Assembly: GCF_003463825.1 (NCBI RefSeq)
Contig: NZ_QSDY01000026.1
Location: 1 to 25,999, forward strand
Direction of reading: 5' to 3'
DNA: 25,999 nucleotides
Source: Veillonella sp. AM51-8BH
GTDB taxonomy: Bacteria > Bacillota > Negativicutes > Veillonellales > Veillonellaceae
Below the pieces are notes generated by a model. That model had not been told where the DNA came from. It did not search any database and saw only the letters and a program-made list of their open reading frames with translations. Every line of letters begins with the position of its first letter. The stretch's first letter is position 1. The position numbers were made by a program, and so were the translations under genes. Shown in pieces: positions 19,540-25,679 of this stretch.

Positions 19540-20796
19540 ATGAGTGGTTATAATCCTTATGAAAACATGCTAAATACGTTAGATGTAGCAGCAGAAAAAC
19601 TCGGTTATTCTCGTAGTGAGTACGAAGTATTACGTCATCCTGAACGAGAACTAAAAGTAGCTGTACCTCTTCAACTAGACAATGGTGAAGTTCGCGTATA
19701 CGAAGGTTACCGTTGCCAACACTCCACATTACGTGGTAGCGCTAAAGGTGGTCTTCGCTTCCATCCTGACTCCGACGAAAACGAAGTTCGTGCATTGGCA
19801 GCTTGGATGACTATTAAAAATGCTATCGCTAACATTCCTTATGGCGGTGGTAAAGGCGGTATCAAAGTTGATCCTAAAACATTGAACCCTCGCGAATTAG
19901 AACGCTTGACTCGTAACTTTGTACGTCGTATTGCTCCTATCATTGGCGTAAATACTGACGTGCCTGCACCAGACGTAAATACAAACGCCCAAATCATGAG
20001 CTGGATTGCTGATGAATACAGCACATTAAAAGGCGAATGGAGCCCTGGTATCGTTACTGGTAAACCTATTGAAGTAGGCGGATCTTTAGGTCGTAATGAA
20101 GCAACTGGTCGCGGCTGTCTCATCGCATTACAAAGCTACCTCGCTAAGAAAAACTTAGACATTAAAAACCTTACTGTAGCAGTTCAAGGCTTCGGTAACG
20201 TAGGTTCCGTAGGTGCTCGCCTCATTGCGCAAGCAGGCGCTAAAGTTGTTGCTATCGGCGACGTAAGCGTTAACATCTACAACCCTAACGGTATTGATGT
20301 GGAAAAAGCATACGAATATGCTAACTCCCATGGTCGTTCCCTTGAAGGTTACAGCGAACCAGGTATGACTACAATTGGTGCTCAAGAATTATTGGCTCAA
20401 CCAGTTGATGTATTGTACATGGCAGCTCTTGAAAACCAATTGAACAAAGACAACATGGAAAATATCCAAGCTAAAATCATCTTGGAAGGTGCTAATGGCC
20501 CTACTACTAATGATGCAGATAAATACTTCTATGAAAAAGGTATCGACATCATTCCTGACGTTCTTGCAAACGGCGGCGGCGTAGTTGTATCCTACTATGA
20601 ATGGGTGCAAAACAAAGCTAGCTTCTACTGGACTGAAGAAGAAGTTAATGAACGCTTAACTAAAAATATGCAAAATAGCTTTGAAGCAGTTTGGGAAATG
20701 CAACATAAATACAATGTACCACCTCGTCAAGCAGCGTACATGGTTGCCCTTGAACGCCTCGTAGTAGAAACTAAATGGCGCGGCTACAACTGCTAA
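19540..20796 (+). CDS. gdhA: Glu/Leu/Phe/Val dehydrogenase (glutamate dehydrogenase type)
   Basis: Oxidative deaminase or reductive aminase linking glutamate and 2-oxoglutarate; the substrate within the family is assigned as glutamate from overall similarity. The 418 residues have the two-domain layout. The catalytic domain has Lys69 in GSAKGGLRFHP, Lys93 in MTIKNA, and Lys105 in PYGGGKGGIKVDP. The Rossmann domain carries GFGNVG (217-222). LEGANGPTT and DVLANGGGVVVSYYEWVQN follow. AGGAGG lies six bases before the ATG. It is monocistronic between a 220-base regulated-looking upstream region and the terminator at 20827-20863. Cofactor (NAD or NADP) cannot be settled by eye. Confidence 0.95.
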   Translation: MSGYNPYENMLNTLDVAAEKLGYSRSEYEVLRHPERELKVAVPLQLDNGEVRVYEGYRCQHSTLRGSAKGGLRFHPDSDENEVRALAAWMTIKNAIANIPYGGGKGGIKVDPKTLNPRELERLTRNFVRRIAPIIGVNTDVPAPDVNTNAQIMSWIADEYSTLKGEWSPGIVTGKPIEVGGSLGRNEATGRGCLIALQSYLAKKNLDIKNLTVAVQGFGNVGSVGARLIAQAGAKVVAIGDVSVNIYNPNGIDVEKAYEYANSHGRSLEGYSEPGMTTIGAQELLAQPVDVLYMAALENQLNKDNMENIQAKIILEGANGPTTNDADKYFYEKGIDIIPDVLANGGGVVVSYYEWVQNKASFYWTEEEVNERLTKNMQNSFEAVWEMQHKYNVPPRQAAYMVALERLVVETKWRGYNC

Positions 20797-20826
20797 TTCT
20801 TTCAACCTCCATAACATTTAGCCATA

Positions 20827-20863
20827 AAAAAGGCGTAAGCTCACATCGAGCTTACGCCTTTTT
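20827..20863. terminator. Bidirectional terminator between the dehydrogenase gene and queT
   Basis: A perfect 16-bp inverted repeat (20827-20842 and 20848-20863) with an ACATC loop and A/T tracts at both ends. It serves the plus-strand dehydrogenase (stop 20796) and the minus-strand queT (stop 20881). Confidence 0.93.
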
Positions 20864-20880
20864 ATTTACCTATGTACTTT

Positions 20881-21372
20881 TTATTTGAAAGCACCTAATA
20901 AAGCGGCCATACTAGGACGGCTGATCAATGCTTTCACCAAAACAGAGCCAAGCACTGCTGGAATTGTTTGACCTACGATGAGGTTCAATACCAGTGGCCA
21001 GTATGGAAGACCAAGTAATGGGCTGAGCCACAACGGTACACATAATGCTGGAACAAAGATAATTGGTAGAATCGCCCACCAAGCGCTAAGGCCAAGCTTA
21101 CGCATACCTACGATTATACCTGTTGTTAAAATACCAACGCCAAAACCTCCCATCATATCGAGGATACCAAGACCACCGAATAGGAAGTTAGAAATGAGGT
21201 TACCAATCCCCATTGGAATTACCAAAAACGGAAAGGCATAAGCAAGTGCATATAATGATGTTGCTATACGAATTTGATACGCTCCGAAAGAAACGCTTTG
21301 CGTTAAATATAGTACGACGATGTACAATGCCACAACCATGGCAGAAATAGTCAATTTACGTGTAGTAATCAT
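20881..21372 (-). CDS. queT: QueT-family queuosine precursor transporter
   Basis: Small integral membrane protein of the QueT family, thought to be the substrate-binding S component of an ECF-type importer for queuosine precursors such as preQ1. The 163 residues are almost entirely hydrophobic with about five or six helices. ITTRKLTISAMVVALYIV at the start, then IRIATSLYALAYAFPFLV and the glycine-rich GNLISNFLFGGLGILDMMGG are characteristic. The ATG at 21372 follows GGAGGTGAGTGTT; an earlier in-frame codon at 21402 falls in the leader terminator tract. The leader contains a likely preQ1-I riboswitch, and queC lies upstream, which independently supports the substrate. Confidence 0.9.
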   Translation of the reverse strand: MITTRKLTISAMVVALYIVVLYLTQSVSFGAYQIRIATSLYALAYAFPFLVIPMGIGNLISNFLFGGLGILDMMGGFGVGILTTGIIVGMRKLGLSAWWAILPIIFVPALCVPLWLSPLLGLPYWPLVLNLIVGQTIPAVLGSVLVKALISRPSMAALLGAFK

Positions 21373-21391
21373 AACACTCACCTCCTCAAAT

Positions 21392-21419
21392 AAAAAAAGC
21401 ATGGCAAAACTACCATGCT
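21392..21419 (-). terminator. Regulatory terminator in the queT leader
   Basis: On the minus strand AGCATGG (21413-21419) pairs with CCATGCT (21398-21404) around an 8-base loop, followed at once by seven T (21392-21398). It lies only 20 bases before the queT start codon, so it must act as an attenuator. The loop and first stem base contain GTAGTTTTG (21405-21413), the exact complement of CAAAACTAC in the aptamer tail (21440-21448), which gives a mutually exclusive antiterminator. Confidence 0.85.
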
Positions 21420-21437
21420 ATAAATGCTTATGAATTT

Positions 21438-21477
21438 CCGTAGTTTTGTTTAGAGACAGGATGGTTTCAAACTGTCT
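21438..21477 (-). ncRNA. preQ1-I riboswitch aptamer (probable)
   Basis: Read on the minus strand. A 6-bp stem AGACAG (21472-21477) / CTGTCT (21454-21459) closes a 12-base loop TTTGAAACCATC, and an A-rich single-stranded tail CTAAACAAAACTACGG follows (21453-21438). A short hairpin with an A-rich 3' tail that folds back into the loop is the preQ1-I architecture; the tail is close to the UUAACAAAACAAGG tail of the known Thermoanaerobacter tengcongensis aptamer. The tail is also the 5' half of the antiterminator. Ligand binding would hide it and allow termination, an OFF switch on queT. The pseudoknot pairs in the loop are not obvious by eye. Confidence 0.72.
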
Positions 21478-21495
21478 TATTCAGTTGTTGCATTT

Positions 21496-21524
21496 ATAAT
21501 ATCATATATTTTCGATATCTACAA
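21496..21524 (-). promoter_or_regulatory. Promoter of the queT leader
   Basis: On the minus strand TTGTAG (21519-21524) and TATTAT (21496-21501) are exactly 17 bp apart, with TGA just before the -10 (extended -10). Transcription would start near 21489, about 12 bases before the aptamer stem. Confidence 0.7.
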
Positions 21525-21567
21525 GTCGTTGAGAGCTAAAGCAGCCTGTTACAGCAACTACCATCAG

Positions 21568-21716
21568 TGTAATATTCGCAAGGGTGGGGTGTCAGAAAAT
21601 ACCTTTCCTCATCGCTCCACTGGCTATACGGTCATCGGCCGAGGGCCTCGACCTGCCAAAGTCGCTCTTTGAAAAGGTATTTTCTTCCACTGCGAATTTA
21701 ACAAATCAACATTACA
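21568..21716. repeat. GC-rich structured inverted repeat, possible RNA or mobile repeat
   Basis: The 580-base gap between queT and queC has no gene. Its core is an imperfect palindrome. A perfect 13-bp inner arm (21594-21606 with 21673-21685) encloses 66 bases rich in G and C, with the small palindrome CGAGGGCCTCG at 21640-21650. Outside it, ATTCGCA (21574-21580) pairs with TGCGAAT (21691-21697), and TGTAAT (21568-21573) pairs with ATTACA (21711-21716). The interior is markedly richer in G+C than the surrounding spacer. No open reading frame of note is present. It may be a structured RNA or a dispersed intergenic repeat. Confidence 0.6.
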
Positions 21717-21722
21717 GATACA

Positions 21723-21847
21723 TAGTGACGTAAAAGGCCGCTTTAACTCAGCATCCCCACATGATAAATAATATAAAATATATTACTCATCAAAGCGCCT
21801 CAACTAGCCTAAGCCAGTTGCGGTGAATTAGTGGCGTAAAAGGTCCG
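21723..21847. repeat. Pair of imperfect direct repeats in the queT-queC gap
   Basis: TAGTGACGTAAAAGGCCG (21723-21740) recurs as TAGTGGCGTAAAAGGTCCG (21829-21847), differing by one substitution and one inserted base. The sequence between and around them is AT-rich and codes for nothing I can recognise. Confidence 0.5.
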
Positions 21848-21890
21848 CCTATTTTCAAATATACAATCTTATCTATTAGTTTATATGCAA

Positions 21891-21915
21891 AGTAGCCGCC
21901 TAAATGGCGGCTACT
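21891..21915 (-). terminator. Hairpin after queC, probable terminator
   Basis: A perfect 10-bp stem AGTAGCCGCC (21891-21900) / GGCGGCTACT (21906-21915) with a 5-base loop, about 40 bases after the queC stop. The T tract that follows on the minus strand is short (TTT), so termination strength is uncertain. Confidence 0.55.
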
Positions 21916-21952
21916 AATATAATCCAGTTTTAGTGGATGTAGAGAAATTCTA

Positions 21953-22642
21953 TTATTGTGCTGGGTCTTCAACGCCGTTGGCGCGGAATGCTTCGGCTCT
22001 GTCGATACAGGTGCCGCAGTGTCCGCATGGTTTGTCGCCGCCTTCGTAGCAGGACCATGTTAGGTGGTATGGTACGCCGAGTTGTAGGCCTTCTTTTACG
22101 ACGTCTGCTTTGTTATGGTTGATGAATGGTGCTTCTAAGGAGCATTCTTTGCCGGATCCTTCGAAGATAGCATCGCCCATGGATTTATAGAAGTGTTCTG
22201 TACAGTCTGGGTATGCGTTACCAGCCGCATCATCGCTATGGGCACCATAGTAGATATAGCCGCAGTCTAGAGATAAGGCTAAGGAAGCCGCTGCAGATAG
22301 GAATAGACCATTTCTAAATGGCACATAGGTGCTAACCGTACCTTTCCCTTCTATTTCTTGTTGTTCCTTGTATGAACCTTGAGGTATTTCCTCTGTGGAT
22401 TGAGTCAATAAAGAGCAATTACTGAAGGCAAACAATTTAGTGACATCCATCGTTTTACCTTCAATTCCATAATAAGCAAGAATAGATGCAGCAGCCTCTA
22501 GTTCTTTACTATGTTTTTGACCATATTGAATGGATAACGGCACTACATTGTCTTTGCCAAATCTTTCTATAGCTAGCGCTAAACATGTAGTACTATCTAC
22601 CCCACCGCTGAATAAGACAACAGCCTTTTGTTTTTGAGCCAT
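21953..22642 (-). CDS. queC: 7-cyano-7-deazaguanine synthase
   Basis: Makes preQ0 from 7-carboxy-7-deazaguanine with ATP and ammonia, on the route to queuosine. The 229 residues have the PP-loop motif FSGGVDSTTC (SGGVDS at 12-17), SIQYGQKHSKEL, VPFRNGLFLSAAASLA and GAHSDDAAGNAYPDC, and end with the zinc-binding set of four cysteines in CYEGGDKPCGHCGTC. AAAGGAG lies five bases before the ATG at 22642; a GTG five codons upstream would include the ribosome site. It is downstream of xth on the same strand. queD, queE and queF are not in the window. Confidence 0.96.
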   Translation of the reverse strand: MAQKQKAVVLFSGGVDSTTCLALAIERFGKDNVVPLSIQYGQKHSKELEAAASILAYYGIEGKTMDVTKLFAFSNCSLLTQSTEEIPQGSYKEQQEIEGKGTVSTYVPFRNGLFLSAAASLALSLDCGYIYYGAHSDDAAGNAYPDCTEHFYKSMGDAIFEGSGKECSLEAPFINHNKADVVKEGLQLGVPYHLTWSCYEGGDKPCGHCGTCIDRAEAFRANGVEDPAQ

Positions 22643-22665
22643 AAGGTCTCCTTTCACCTATTACA

Positions 22666-22691
22666 ACAGCCCCATCCTAAGATGAGGCTGT
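22666..22691 (-). terminator. Hairpin between xth and queC
   Basis: An 11-bp stem (22666-22676 with 22681-22691) and a 4-base loop. The one imperfect position is a G-U pair when read as minus-strand RNA but a mismatch as plus-strand RNA, so the hairpin appears kept for the minus strand. No T tract follows, so it may only partly terminate or may stabilise mRNA ends. Confidence 0.5.
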
Positions 22692-22710
22692 AGATTATAC
22701 TTTCAATATA

Positions 22711-23466
22711 TTATAAATCGATATCTAATTCTACTGGGCAATGATCAGAGCCAAAGATTTGTTGGTGAATTTTAGCTTCTTGAATTTTGTCGTCAAGACG
22801 TTTAGAGGTGATAAAATAGTCAATTCTCCATCCCGTATTTCGTTCACGAGCCTTGCCCATATAAGACCACCAGCTATATTCCTCAATAGCATCTGGATAA
22901 AGGTGACGGAATGTGTCTGTAAAACCAGCACCTAATAGTTCGGTCATTTTTGCACGCTCTTCATCAGAGAAGCCTGCATTTTTACGGTTTGTCTTAGGAT
23001 TTTTAAGGTCGATTTCTTGATGTGCTACATTGAGGTCACCACAGAGAATGACTGGTTTTTTCTTATCTAATTCAAGCAAATAGTTGCGGAATGCGTCTTC
23101 CCAAGCCATACGGTACTCAAGACGAGCCAATTCACGTTGGCTATTTGGCGTATAGCAGCATACTAAATAGAAATTGTCATATTCAGCAGTAATAACACGG
23201 CCCTCTTGATCGTGTTCTTCAATGCCGATACCGTTAGTTACGGACAACGGTTTAATACGCGTGAATACAGCCGTACCACTATAGCCTTTTTTCACAGCAC
23301 TATTCCAATATTGCTCATAGCCTGGCAATTCCAAAGAAATTTGATCAGGTTGCAATTTTGTTTCTTGTAAACAGAAAATATCTGCATCCAGTTCGTTAAA
23401 GGATTCCATAAATCCTTTTGTTACAGCGGCACGAAGGCCGTTTACATTCCAAGAAATTAATTTCAA
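22711..23466 (-). CDS. xth: Exodeoxyribonuclease III (AP endonuclease)
   Basis: Base-excision-repair nuclease that cuts at abasic sites. The 251 residues are full length for the Xth/ExoA family. WNVNGLRAA at 6-14, CLQETKLQ with metal ligand Glu35, the GDLNVAHQEIDL catalytic Asp/Asn segment, and GSDHCPVELDI with the catalytic His at the end are all present. The start codon is TTG (23464-23466), seven bases after AAGGAG; no better in-frame ATG exists. A good promoter lies at 23503-23531. Confidence 0.96.
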   Translation of the reverse strand: MKLISWNVNGLRAAVTKGFMESFNELDADIFCLQETKLQPDQISLELPGYEQYWNSAVKKGYSGTAVFTRIKPLSVTNGIGIEEHDQEGRVITAEYDNFYLVCCYTPNSQRELARLEYRMAWEDAFRNYLLELDKKKPVILCGDLNVAHQEIDLKNPKTNRKNAGFSDEERAKMTELLGAGFTDTFRHLYPDAIEEYSWWSYMGKARERNTGWRIDYFITSKRLDDKIQEAKIHQQIFGSDHCPVELDIDL

Positions 23467-23502
23467 TGCTTACTCCTTATTCTAATAGTGCTTTTACATA
23501 CT

Positions 23503-23531
23503 AATATAGTTTGTGAAAGCCTCTATTTCAA
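23503..23531 (-). promoter_or_regulatory. Promoter of xth
   Basis: On the minus strand TTGAAA (23526-23531) and TATATT (23503-23508) are 17 bp apart, about 37 bases before the TTG start of xth. Confidence 0.7.
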
Positions 23532-23615
23532 CAATTTCTTTATATTCCAAAAATATTCTTATTTATACTAGCAATTATAGTATGTTATACAGTTTAGATA
23601 GAAAGTTGTACATTA

Positions 23616-23840
23616 CTATTGTTTGTGTTTCTTTGCATGTCTTGCTTCCGCACGAGCCTTTCGAGCGTTTTCATTTGCTTTAAGATCACTTTCACGTTTT
23701 TCACGGAAATAATTAGCTATAGAAGATAAAACAAGAATTACCAACACCGTAACATTAAACATGCCGGGCCCGAAAGTATAGATGTGATAACACAAATAAC
23801 CAAACGCAACAAGGGTTAGTAGATGTTTTAAAATTTTCAT
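23616..23840 (-). CDS. Small membrane protein of unknown function
   Basis: A 74-residue protein. Two short hydrophobic helices (about 5-20 and 27-44) are followed by a strongly basic, charged tail (about 46-74, with many Lys, Arg, Glu and His). The layout suggests a two-pass inner-membrane protein with a cytoplasmic basic tail. AGGAGGG precedes the ATG at good spacing, which supports that it is translated. It is 13 bases after the sulfurtransferase gene and probably in its operon. I do not recognise a family. Confidence 0.7.
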   Translation of the reverse strand: MKILKHLLTLVAFGYLCYHIYTFGPGMFNVTVLVILVLSSIANYFREKRESDLKANENARKARAEARHAKKHKQ

Positions 23841-23853
23841 TTGCCCTCCTGTA

Positions 23854-24672
23854 TTATCGTAATGTTTCTACACCAGTCTTAAGTGGGAAACCGTCATAGG
23901 TTACCCAATCACTAGAGCTACCAACATATAAAGCCGATTCAAGCCCTACTTCGCTCATAGTTAACATCGCATTACATGCGGTTACCCCTGAGCCACAGTA
24001 AGTCACTACAGGTCTATTTTGGTAGATTTCATTATAATACTGAGCTTCTAAATCTTTTACAGACTTAGGACCATCTACGGTATAACCACTTTCATAAAAA
24101 TGATTAACAGCACCAGGAATGTGACCAGTCATGCCATCCATCGTATCTACTTGAGACCCATCGTAACGGAAAGGCGCACGAGCATCGATGATAACATGGT
24201 CACCCGTTTCACTAGCCTTGAGAACCTCATCACGACTCATAACCATATGCGTTTGTAATTCATAGTTGAAAACAGACGGTTCTGCAGGCAACGGAGTTGG
24301 TTCTTTAGTTAGAACATGACCTTCCTTAATCCAGCGTTCAACACCGCCAGACAATACGCGTACATCCGTTAAACCCATGTAGCGCAACGTCCACCATAAA
24401 CGTCCCGCCAAGAAAAGCCAAGAGTCATATACAACAACCTTGGAATCACGAGTGATCCCGTAAGACTCAAAAGTATGAGCCAAACGCTCCATATCCGGCA
24501 ATGGATGACGACCGCCATGCTCGCCCAAAGGACCTGTTAAATCCTTATTTAAATCCACCGCATAAGAGCCTTTAATATGACCTTTTTGATAATCTTGATA
24601 ACCACGAGCATCTAAAATAATGACCTCGTCGAGACAAGCTAATAATTCTTTAGGAGTGATAAAATTTGACAT
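23854..24672 (-). CDS. Thiosulfate/3-mercaptopyruvate sulfurtransferase (rhodanese)
   Basis: Two-domain rhodanese of 272 residues. The N-terminal domain (about 1-122) contains ILDARGYQDYQKGHIKGSYAVD and VVYDSWLFLAGRLWWTLRYMG but lacks the active cysteine, as usual. The C-terminal domain (about 142-268) contains IIDARAPFRYDG, GHIPGAVN and the active-site loop CGSGVTAC with Cys226. The CGSGVTA loop resembles mercaptopyruvate sulfurtransferases, but the preferred donor cannot be decided by eye. The ATG at 24672 follows AAAGGAG; an earlier start at 24687 would place that site inside the gene. A good promoter precedes it. Confidence 0.93.
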   Translation of the reverse strand: MSNFITPKELLACLDEVIILDARGYQDYQKGHIKGSYAVDLNKDLTGPLGEHGGRHPLPDMERLAHTFESYGITRDSKVVVYDSWLFLAGRLWWTLRYMGLTDVRVLSGGVERWIKEGHVLTKEPTPLPAEPSVFNYELQTHMVMSRDEVLKASETGDHVIIDARAPFRYDGSQVDTMDGMTGHIPGAVNHFYESGYTVDGPKSVKDLEAQYYNEIYQNRPVVTYCGSGVTACNAMLTMSEVGLESALYVGSSSDWVTYDGFPLKTGVETLR

Positions 24673-24722
24673 GTGTACTCCTTTCATATGATTATATCGA
24701 AAAATACAAATTTGATAATATT

Positions 24723-24751
24723 ATTATATAACGATATGAAAGTATGGACAA
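24723..24751 (-). promoter_or_regulatory. Promoter of the sulfurtransferase gene
   Basis: On the minus strand TTGTCC (24746-24751) and a perfect TATAAT (24723-24728) are 17 bp apart, about 50 bases before the start codon at 24672. Confidence 0.72.
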
Positions 24752-24832
24752 TGAATATGAAAATATAATTTAAACAATACGCCAATATGTTCTAATAGCT
24801 CTTTCACATTACAAATATCCTGTCCATACAAA

Positions 24833-24870
24833 TAAAAGGTACACCTATATAGTATTATAGGCGTACCTTT
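24833..24870 (-). terminator. Terminator of the zinc-ribbon membrane protein gene
   Basis: On the minus strand a 15-bp stem forms between 24856-24870 and 24835-24849, with one G-U pair and a 6-base loop, followed by TTTTATTT. It lies 25 bases after the stop codon at 24895. Confidence 0.85.
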
Positions 24871-24894
24871 ATATTGTATGCTAATGTATTTCAA

Positions 24895-25347
24895 TTATAA
24901 AAGAAAAGAATTCCCACAACGTAAACATACATATGTATGCTCCCAATCGCGACGTAATCCTGGATATGTATCTCTATTCCATACATAACGTTGGTATGTT
25001 TTGTAGATTAACAACGCATAGGCACCAAAATAAATAATTAGTGAAGCCTCATGTTTACTTAGACCGGAAATCCAAAGCAATAATACGAGACCAAATTGAA
25101 TCGCAATCCACCACTTTAAAATAAATGTAGCAATTGATTTTTTCATCGGAGGTTTTGCCATCATAGAAAGTGCTGTTTGTTGAGTACCTATAGTATTGCC
25201 AATACCAACACCTACTCGACCACCAGCACCAATACCTACACCTGTAGTTACACCATTTACATTAGAAAAGCCACCAGCATAAGCAATATTATAACTTTGA
25301 ATATTTTCCGACTGACAATATGGACACACGTATGCATTCTCGCTCAT
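24895..25347 (-). CDS. Membrane protein with split zinc-ribbon cysteines
   Basis: A 150-residue protein I cannot assign to a named family. An N-terminal knuckle CPYC (Cys8, Cys11) and a C-terminal knuckle CLRC (Cys141, Cys144) could together bind one zinc if the ends meet. Between them lie a glycine-rich stretch (about 24-54, with repeated GVG/GIG motifs), then two hydrophobic helices (about 76-94 and 101-118). Both cysteine pairs would then be on the same, cytoplasmic, side. GGAGAG precedes the ATG at good spacing, and the gene has its own terminator. Confidence 0.75.
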   Translation of the reverse strand: MSENAYVCPYCQSENIQSYNIAYAGGFSNVNGVTTGVGIGAGGRVGVGIGNTIGTQQTALSMMAKPPMKKSIATFILKWWIAIQFGLVLLLWISGLSKHEASLIIYFGAYALLIYKTYQRYVWNRDTYPGLRRDWEHTYVCLRCGNSFLL

Positions 25348-25483
25348 AAATCTCTCTCCTATTATATTTCAACATATTATAATAGTTATATCCTACTTAG
25401 AATTAATGAGAAAGTAATGAGAGTCACAATAATTTTTAATTCTATTATAGTTATAAGGCAATATATAAAATAATCTCAATGCC

Positions 25484-25679
25484 TATTCCCAATTAACACT
25501 AATCGTAGTACAATATTTTGATTGGTTTTTATATTAGGAGGCGATTAGCATGGTCAAATTTAATACTAGCAAAAAAGAAATATTCCCAATTAACACTAAT
25601 CGTAGTACAATATTTTGATTGGTTTTTATATTAGGAGGCGATTAGCATGGTCAAATTTAATACTAGCAAAAAAGAAATA
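25484..25679 (+). repeat. Exact 97-bp tandem duplication
   Basis: The stretch 25484-25582 recurs exactly at 25581-25679, giving two adjacent 97-bp units with a 2-base TA overlap. Each unit holds the upstream region, the ribosome site TTAGGAGGCG and the first 11 codons of the nucleotidyltransferase gene. The length is not a multiple of three, and the first unit reads into the second out of frame. Only the downstream start codon leads to a long protein. Confidence 0.95.
25550..25618 (+). pseudogene. Truncated duplicate start of the nucleotidyltransferase gene
   Basis: The first copy of the start region begins with the same MVKFNTSKKEI as the full gene, then runs into the second 97-bp unit and stops at TGA (25616-25618) after 22 codons. 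It has an intact AGGAGG ribosome site, so a short peptide could be made if the duplication is real. It is a by-product of the duplication, not an independent gene. Confidence 0.6.

Noticed and set aside
21438..21477. A preQ1-II (COG4708-type) riboswitch before queT
   Set aside because: The leader shows a short hairpin followed by an A-rich tail rather than the larger preQ1-II fold; preQ1-I fits better.
21790..21972. A 60-codon minus-strand frame after queC
   Set aside because: It overlaps the end of queC, spans the 21891-21915 hairpin and a repeat unit, and lacks a ribosome site and any protein likeness.
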